In this document: positions 59,228 to 64,000 of the stretch, one piece after another
Position numbering within the stretch: the stretch's first letter is position 1
How the letters are laid out: each line of letters opens with the position of its first letter
Origin: CAWKGC01 sp963849005
Lineage (GTDB): Bacteria; Pseudomonadota; Gammaproteobacteria; Burkholderiales; Usitatibacteraceae
Reading direction: 5' to 3'
Length of the DNA stretch: 64,000 nucleotides
NCBI GenBank assembly: GCA_963849005.1
Contig: CAWKGC010000019.1
Coordinates: forward strand, 558,001-622,000
Program-made: the position numbers and the translations under genes
Notes under the pieces: generated by a model
The model's input: the letters and a program-made list of their open reading frames with translations, nothing else
Database searches by the model: none
Told to the model about the DNA's origin: nothing

Positions 59228-59483
59228 CGTGATCTCCCTGGGTTGTTGGGTCACAGCATTGGCCGGTTGTCCGCGCGGTGAAAATGGTGCTGCCGACCGG
59301 CATCGACCTCTTCCGGAGGCCCGCCCAAATATTGACCAATGGGAAACTTGATGTCAATCGGAATTCGGCCGGAAATTCGCCTTTGCCTGAAATATAGCCT
59401 TAATCAATTGGTTTATAAGAATAAAATATCTGCGCCTCGGTTTCGGGCAAGATGTACCATCAGGAAACATCGGAGGGCATGGC
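59228..59483. promoter_or_regulatory. Divergent promoter region, TRAP receptor / DJ-1 gene
   Basis: 256 bp without a gene, AT-rich from 59385 to 59430. On + TTAATC (59400-59405), 16 bases, TAAAAT (59422-59427) could serve the DJ-1 gene. On - CTTATA, 17 bases, TATATT (59396-59391) could serve the TRAP set. A near-palindrome around AATTCGGCCGGAAATT (59362-59377) could be an operator for the HTH-cupin regulator. Confidence 0.4.
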
Positions 59484-60110
59484 GTGCGTGCGGCGATATT
59501 GATCTACGAGGGCGTCGAACCGATCGATCTGGCGACCTACGGCGTGCTGTCGATGGCGCGGCGTGTCGTTCCGGAGATCGCGGCCTTCATCGTTGCCGAG
59601 CGGGCAGGGGAGGTCTTGCTCGCCAATGGATTGAAGGTCATCGCCGACTTCGGTTACGCCGATGCGCCTGCCGCCGATGTGCTCATCATCACCGGCGGGC
59701 CGGGGTGGCAACGCGCGGCGCAGTCCCCGGCAATGCTGGATTTCATTCGCGCGTACAGCACTCGCGCCACGGTGGCCGCGGTTTGCACGGGAGGGATGAT
59801 ATTGGCGGCGACCGGAATGCTCGATGGCCGCAGCGCCACCACCAAGCGAGAGGTGATCGGCGCGGAAGTCCCGCCTTTGGGCCTCATGCGCGAACGCCAT
59901 CCCGCCATCAAGGTGCTGGATGCGCGCCTGGTCGATTGCGGCAAAGTGCTGACGGGAGGCGGCGTGACGCTGTGCATCGACATGACGCTGCATCTCATCG
60001 AACGCTTCCATGGGGCCGAAGCCGCGCGCGAAACGGCGCGGATCATGGAATACTCGGCTGCACGCGCCGCCAACGAAGCGCGCTCGCCCGCCATCAATGC
60101 CGCGACCTGA
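59484..60110 (+). CDS. DJ-1/PfpI (GATase1-like) family protein
   Basis: 208 residues from GTG 59484, preceded by GGAGGG. Seen: AAILIYEGVEPIDLATYGVLSM, VLIITGGPGW, and the nucleophile elbow VAAVCTGGMILAATG with Cys near 101. This type matches the N-terminal sensor half of AraC/GATase1-like regulators and isonitrile-hydratase-like proteins; no HTH follows here. The role is uncertain. Ends 8 bases before the regulator gene, so they form a two-gene operon. Confidence 0.82.
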   Translation: MRAAILIYEGVEPIDLATYGVLSMARRVVPEIAAFIVAERAGEVLLANGLKVIADFGYADAPAADVLIITGGPGWQRAAQSPAMLDFIRAYSTRATVAAVCTGGMILAATGMLDGRSATTKREVIGAEVPPLGLMRERHPAIKVLDARLVDCGKVLTGGGVTLCIDMTLHLIERFHGAEAARETARIMEYSAARAANEARSPAINAAT

Positions 60111-60117
60111 GCCCGCC

Positions 60118-60720
60118 ATGACGGACGCCCCACTAGCCACCGACGCAATCGAAAAGGCCATCGGCGAGCGGATCGGCGAGCTGCGCGATCGCCTCGGCAT
60201 GACGCTCGACCAGCTGGCGAGCGAGACGGGGTTTTCCAAGGGCTACCTGTCGAAGATCGAGAACTCGCGCAAGGTGCCGCCGATCGGCTCGCTCTCGCGC
60301 ATCGCCCGCGCGCTGAAGACGGACATCACGGAGTTGCTGCGCACCGTGCCGAGGCAGAAGAGCCAGGGCTACTGCGTGGTCCGCGCATCGCAGAGGCGGC
60401 CCGTGGTGCGCGGCGGCACGGCGTTCGGCTACGACTATGTCGGCCTTGCCGACGGGCAGCCGGACAAGAAGATGGAACCGTTCCTGTTCACGTTTCCCTC
60501 GCAGATCGACAAGCACGTGTTCTTCGAGCACGAGGGCGAGGAGTTCCTGTTCGTGGTGAGCGGCCGCGTCGAGTGGCAGGCCGGCAGCGACAAGCTGGTC
60601 CTGGAGGCGGGCGACAGCGTCTATTTCGACGCGCGCTTGCCGCACCGGGGGCGAAGCCTCGATGGCGAGGCAACCGCGCTCGTCGTTGTCTGCAGTCCGC
60701 TGCACTCCGACCCGGCCTGA
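60118..60720 (+). CDS. HTH (XRE) transcriptional regulator with C-terminal cupin
   Basis: 200 residues. XRE helix-turn-helix at about 15-70 (IGELRDRLGMTLDQLASETGFSKGYLSKIENS) and a cupin sensor at about 105-185 (KHVFFEHEGEEFLFVVSGRVEW). Such PuuR/SutR-like regulators sense a small ligand and usually repress neighbouring catabolic genes. Likely targets are the divergent TRAP-receptor set and its own operon. Confidence 0.88.
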   Translation: MTDAPLATDAIEKAIGERIGELRDRLGMTLDQLASETGFSKGYLSKIENSRKVPPIGSLSRIARALKTDITELLRTVPRQKSQGYCVVRASQRRPVVRGGTAFGYDYVGLADGQPDKKMEPFLFTFPSQIDKHVFFEHEGEEFLFVVSGRVEWQAGSDKLVLEAGDSVYFDARLPHRGRSLDGEATALVVVCSPLHSDPA

Positions 60721-60751
60721 AGCGCCGGGACACGGCCTCAGGGCAAGCGGT

Positions 60752-61522
60752 TCAGCCCTTGGCGCGCGCGACCGCCAGCATGGATTCGCAGGCCTTGATC
60801 ATCGTCGAGAGGTCGGCGCCCACGGAAGCGAATCGGAAGCCCGACGCGAGGCGCTTGCGCGCGTCGTCGGGCCCGAAGGCGAAAATGCCCGCCGGCTTGC
60901 CCACCGATTGCGCGGCTGACAGGACTCCAGCGATCGCGGCCTGGATCTCGGGATGCCCGGGATCGCCGAGGTGCCCCATGTCGGCGGCGAGGTCGGCGGG
61001 GCCGATGAACACCGCGTCGATGCCTTCCACCGACGCGATCTCGCGAACCTGCGCGGCGGCGGCGCGCGTCTCGATCTGGACGATCATGCAGATCTCGCCG
61101 TCGGCGACCTTGTAGTAGTCGGGAACGTGGGCGAAGCGGTTGGCGCGGCTGCAACCGGCCATGCCGCGCACGCCGTTGGGCGGATAGCGCACGGCGCGCA
61201 CCGCCTTCCTCGCCTCCTCGACGCTGTTCACCTGCGGCACGAGAAAGGTCTGCACGCCGATGTCGAGCAGGCGCTTGAACAGCACCGCGTCGTTCCAGGC
61301 AATGCGAACGATCGGCGAGGAATCGCCGGCGGCAATCGCCTGCAATTGCGCGAGCACGTCCTGCACCTCGTTCGGCGCGTGCTCGCCGTCGATCAGCAGC
61401 CAGTCGAACCCCGAGTAGGCGAGCGATTCCGCGGCCGAGTTGCTGACGAGCTGCATCCACAGGCCGATCAACGGGTCCGCGCCATTGAGGCGCCGCTTGA
61501 AGGTATTTGCGATCGAAGGCAC
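60752..61522 (-). CDS. HpcH/HpaI-type aldolase
   Basis: Class II, metal-dependent aldolase cleaving 2-keto-4-hydroxy acids to pyruvate and an aldehyde; cytosolic. 256 residues. Seen: GLWMQLVSNSAAESLAYSGFDWLLIDGEHAPNEV (catalytic His), VRYPPNGVRGM, CMIVQIETR (metal Glu) and DAVFIGPADLAADMG (metal Asp). Convergent with the regulator. Together with the TRAP receptor it could degrade a keto-hydroxy acid; that link is inferred. A frame break is not seen. Confidence 0.88.
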   Translation of the reverse strand: MPSIANTFKRRLNGADPLIGLWMQLVSNSAAESLAYSGFDWLLIDGEHAPNEVQDVLAQLQAIAAGDSSPIVRIAWNDAVLFKRLLDIGVQTFLVPQVNSVEEARKAVRAVRYPPNGVRGMAGCSRANRFAHVPDYYKVADGEICMIVQIETRAAAAQVREIASVEGIDAVFIGPADLAADMGHLGDPGHPEIQAAIAGVLSAAQSVGKPAGIFAFGPDDARKRLASGFRFASVGADLSTMIKACESMLAVARAKG

Positions 61523-61590
61523 GGGGTTTCTCCGGGGTGGGATGGGACGGGAAAGCGGCTGGCAGTCGCTATGGTAAAATTCTTTGCATC

Positions 61591-61684
61591 GGAGAGGTGA
61601 CCGAGTGGCCGAAGGTGGCGCCCTGCTAAGGCGTTATATGGGCTTAAACCTGTATCGAGGGTTCGAATCCCTCCCTCTCCGCCA
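61591..61684 (+). tRNA. tRNA-Ser (GCT)
   Basis: Acceptor GGAGAGG pairs with CCTCTCC; loop CTGCTAA gives anticodon GCT; long variable arm; GTTCGAATC T loop; encoded CCA at 61682-61684. TAAAAT at 61575-61580 is the likely -10. Confidence 0.96.
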
Positions 61685-61690
61685 ACCATC

Positions 61691-61720
61691 AAAACGGGCC
61701 TCGCGCCCGTTTTCGTTTTC
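61691..61720 (+). terminator. Rho-independent terminator after tRNA-Ser
   Basis: Stem AAAACGGGC / GCCCGTTTT, loop CTCGC, then CGTTTTC. Confidence 0.8.
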
Positions 61721-61752
61721 CCCCGCGGCTGGAGGCGGGGTGGAGTTCCTGA

Positions 61753-61758
61753 TATAAT
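61753..61758 (+). promoter_or_regulatory. -10 box of tRNA-Arg
   Basis: Perfect TATAAT, 10 bases before the tRNA 5' end; no good -35 is visible upstream. Confidence 0.6.
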
Positions 61759-61768
61759 TCAGTCCGTT

Positions 61769-61845
61769 GCGCCCATAGCTCAGATGGATAGAGTACCTGG
61801 CTACGAACCAGGGGGTCGTGGGTTCGAATCCTGCTGGGCGCGCCA
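61769..61845 (+). tRNA. tRNA-Arg (ACG)
   Basis: Acceptor GCGCCCA pairs with TGGGCGC; anticodon stem CCTGG/CCAGG with loop CTACGAA gives ACG; T loop GTTCGAATC; encoded CCA at 61843-61845; 77 nt. Confidence 0.96.
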
Positions 61846-61855
61846 GATAGATTGA

Positions 61856-61888
61856 AAGGGGCCGGTCGAGAGACCGGCCCTTTTTCTT
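61856..61888. terminator. Bidirectional terminator, tRNA-Arg / TonB receptor
   Basis: Stem GGGGCCGGTC with GACCGGCCC, loop GAGA, T tract TTTTT on + and an A tract (AAA) on the left side, so it can serve both the tRNA and the convergent receptor gene. Confidence 0.85.
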
Positions 61889-61897
61889 TGGCTCGGA

Positions 61898-63991
61898 TCA
61901 GAAATCAAGCCTCGCGCTCAGGCCAACCAGGAAATTGCGCGTCGCCGAAGGCTCGAAATAGCGTCCGTTGACGTCGCCGACGATCACGGTCCCGACAAAG
62001 TTCCGGTCGGTGAAATTGTTGAGCCGCGCGAACTCGCGAAACAGCCAGCGGCCGCTGCGCTGCTCGAAGCCGATGCGCAGGTTGCCGATGGTGTAGGCGG
62101 GCGCCGCGTCGGAATTGCGATCGTTCACGTACATCTTGCCCGCGTACTGCACCTCGAGCGCCGCGACCAGGCCCGCGGCGGCCGGATACGACCACGTGAT
62201 CTCGCCGAAGGCGTTCGCGCCAGGAACGCCCGGCAAGCGCGCGCCGGATGGGACGGGCAATGGCGGGGACCCGGTCGTCGCGTCCGACGTGAACGTTGCC
62301 GACAACCACGTATACGATGCGTAGCCGGTGAATCCGGCGCCGAGCGTGCCTTCCCAGGTCGCCTCGAAACCGCGGCGGCGCGTGCTCGAGGCGTTCTTGT
62401 AGGTCGTGCGCCCGCCGACTGCGGTGTCGACGATGATTTCGTCCGTCGTCTCGACGTTGAAAGCCGCCAGGTTCATGCGCTGCTGCCGGCCGAACAGCGC
62501 CTTGACGCCGATTTCCGCCGACTTGCTGAGGCTCGGCTGCAACGCGAGGTTGAGGCCGGGGCCGATCGTCCGATAGGCGATTTCGGCAAACGTCGGCGTC
62601 TCGAAGCCTTGCCCGTAGTTCGCGTACACGTTGATCTCGTCGGTCGCATGCCAGACCACGCCGAGAACCGGGCTGCCATGGTTGTAGTTGCGCTCGCCGC
62701 TGTCATTGGGGTTGGCCCCGACGATGAAGTTATCGTCGCTCTTGAAGTGCACATCGCTGTAGCGGTATCCCGCGAGCAGCGACAGGTAATCGAGGAAAGA
62801 CCACTCGAGCTGCAGGTAGCCGTCGGTATTGGCGATGAAGTTGTCCTCGTCGCGCCGGCGATCGCCGAGGTTGCCGTCGTTGTTGACGAACCCCTGGCGG
62901 TGCTCGTTCTGCGTTTCGTAGTTCGCCCCCAGCGTAAGGACCGCCGGGCGGCCCGCGAGCGAGAACCGCATCGCGTAGCGTGCGTCGACGCCGCCGAAAG
63001 TGCGGTCGAGGTCGGTCACCCCGCCTGAAGAGGTGATTGCCGTTCCCGGAAGCGCGAGGTACTGCCGCACTTTCCGCGATCCTCCGTACCCCGTGATCCG
63101 CAGGTCGGCGCCGCCGCCGAGACGCTGATCGACCGTCACGCCGCCTTGCGCCTGGTTCACGGTCTTGCGCGTGTTGAAGCGCAAGGCTGCCGGGTCCGCC
63201 TGCTGCGGGTCCGCTTCCCATTGCGCGCGCGTGAGGCCAAGGGGATCCTGCGCCTCGGGCTGGTAGAGCGAATTGGCGATCAGCGTGATCGTCGTGTCCG
63301 GCGTCGCTGCCAGCTTGAGCTTGGCGTTGGCAAGGTCGCGGGTCGCGGCGCTGTGGTCGCGGTAGCCGTCGATGCCGAACCTGTTCGCGGCCAGCACGTA
63401 ATTCAAGGCGCCTTCCTGCCCTTCCACCTTGGCGATGACGTTCGAGGTGCCGTAGCTGCCGCCGATCACCTGCAGCGTTGCCTGCGGCGTCGCAGGGCCG
63501 TCTTCGGTGAACACCGAGATCACCCCGCCAGCGGCGTTGCCGTAGAGGGAGGAGAAGGGCCCTCGCAGGACCTCGATGCGTTGCGCCGACGCGAGGCTGA
63601 AGCTTCCGGTCTGGCCCTGGCCGTCTGGCATCGTCGCGGGAATGTTGTCCTGGTACAGGCGCACGCCGCGCACGCCGAAATTGGCGCGCGCGCCGAAACC
63701 GCGTATCGACAGCTGCAGGTCCTGCGCGTAATTCCAGCGGTTCTGCACGAACATGCCGGGAATGCGCGCGAGCGACTCGGACAGGTTCACCTGCAACTGG
63801 CCGTTCTGGATCGTGTCGGCTCCCACGGTATCGATCGCCACGGGCAGGTCGAATGCCCGTTCGGCATTGCGGGTTGCGGTGATGACCACCGGATCGAGCG
63901 GTTCGGGTGCGCTCGCCTGGGCGCGGGCGGCGCCTGCGGTCCCGATGCCGCCCGCCAGTGCAAGCACCATGTGGATCGAGATTGAGCGCAT
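61898..63991 (-). CDS. TonB-dependent outer-membrane receptor
   Basis: Energy-coupled import of a siderophore, vitamin or metal complex. 697 residues; signal peptide MRSISIHMVLALAGGIGTAGAARA. A TonB-box-like PVVITATR follows, then the plug domain (about 40-155: LARIPGMFVQNRWNYAQDLQLSIRGFG, RIEVLRGPFSSLYGNAAGGVI) and the 22-stranded barrel ending in Phe (LSARLDF). The FecA/BtuB-type plug has no extra N-terminal signalling domain. Start ATG 63991 is near the window edge, so its upstream control is not visible. No cognate inner-membrane transporter is nearby. Confidence 0.92.
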   Translation of the reverse strand: MRSISIHMVLALAGGIGTAGAARAQASAPEPLDPVVITATRNAERAFDLPVAIDTVGADTIQNGQLQVNLSESLARIPGMFVQNRWNYAQDLQLSIRGFGARANFGVRGVRLYQDNIPATMPDGQGQTGSFSLASAQRIEVLRGPFSSLYGNAAGGVISVFTEDGPATPQATLQVIGGSYGTSNVIAKVEGQEGALNYVLAANRFGIDGYRDHSAATRDLANAKLKLAATPDTTITLIANSLYQPEAQDPLGLTRAQWEADPQQADPAALRFNTRKTVNQAQGGVTVDQRLGGGADLRITGYGGSRKVRQYLALPGTAITSSGGVTDLDRTFGGVDARYAMRFSLAGRPAVLTLGANYETQNEHRQGFVNNDGNLGDRRRDEDNFIANTDGYLQLEWSFLDYLSLLAGYRYSDVHFKSDDNFIVGANPNDSGERNYNHGSPVLGVVWHATDEINVYANYGQGFETPTFAEIAYRTIGPGLNLALQPSLSKSAEIGVKALFGRQQRMNLAAFNVETTDEIIVDTAVGGRTTYKNASSTRRRGFEATWEGTLGAGFTGYASYTWLSATFTSDATTGSPPLPVPSGARLPGVPGANAFGEITWSYPAAAGLVAALEVQYAGKMYVNDRNSDAAPAYTIGNLRIGFEQRSGRWLFREFARLNNFTDRNFVGTVIVGDVNGRYFEPSATRNFLVGLSARLDF

Positions 63992-64000
63992 GTCGAAGTC

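Noticed and set aside
59348..59357. TTGATGTCAA as an FNR box near the TRAP receptor
   Set aside because: The half sites are two bases apart instead of the six needed between TTGA and TCAA.

Overview
The window is high-GC DNA (roughly two thirds G+C) from a proteobacterium, most likely a betaproteobacterium. This rests on the gene content (RlmD, ActP with its DUF485 partner, BI-1/YccA, MgtA-type ATPase, TonB receptor), on short mRNA leaders with GATAAT/TAAAAT -10 boxes, and on dispersed GGGGTCAGA palindromic repeats. No genus can be assigned from sequence alone.

Layout. 0-7.2 kb: 3' part of phosphoenolpyruvate synthase, an acetyltransferase, 3-hydroxybutyrate dehydrogenase, pyroglutamyl peptidase, acetoacetyl-CoA synthetase and a cation diffusion facilitator, all on +; the dehydrogenase and the CoA ligase together handle ketone bodies / PHB breakdown products. 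7.2-11.3 kb: small heat shock protein, Mg2+-type P-ATPase and Zn alcohol dehydrogenase, linked by FNR/ANR-like palindromes, which suggests oxygen-limitation control. 11.4-26.3 kb: housekeeping and accessory genes (GspE/PilB ATPase, HEXXH protein, histone-deacetylase-like enzyme, D-threonine-aldolase-like enzyme, NUDIX, secreted trypsin-like protease with tandem C-terminal repeats, RlmD, BI-1, tRNA-Ser, LysC, prolyl oligopeptidase). 26.4-50.4 kb: a Wzx/Wzy-type exopolysaccharide locus, mostly on -, with priming sugar transferase, Wza-type OPX, Wzz-type PCP, Wzx, a polymerase/ligase, four family-2 glycosyltransferases, nucleotide-sugar enzymes, a methyltransferase, a family of TIM-barrel and beta-propeller exported proteins, a flavin oxidoreductase and a cobalamin-type radical SAM protein. 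51-56 kb: acetate-type symporter module (DUF485, ActP, CBS/nucleotidyltransferase, exonuclease) behind a perfect FNR/ANR box. 56-61.5 kb: a small catabolic set (TRAP solute receptor, cupin, RidA, MBL-fold hydrolase; divergent DJ-1/PfpI and HTH-cupin regulator; HpcH/HpaI aldolase). 61.6-64 kb: tRNA-Ser, tRNA-Arg and a TonB-dependent receptor.

Two observations stand out. First, the exopolysaccharide locus is bracketed by a 301-bp direct repeat (about 98% identical by eye): the 3' end of the prolyl oligopeptidase gene at 26006-26306 recurs as a headless fragment at 50807-51107, defining a 24.8-kb unit that may have arrived, duplicated or could excise by recombination. Second, inside the locus a secreted TIM-barrel/beta-propeller fusion protein coexists with a stand-alone TIM-barrel protein and a stand-alone beta-propeller lipoprotein that are its two halves.

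About 35-40 single-base indels, mostly an extra C or G, break otherwise well conserved genes in three patches (0.6-2.8, 15-18 and 39.5-45.9 kb). They look like sequencing or assembly errors rather than gene decay, so those genes are annotated across the breaks.
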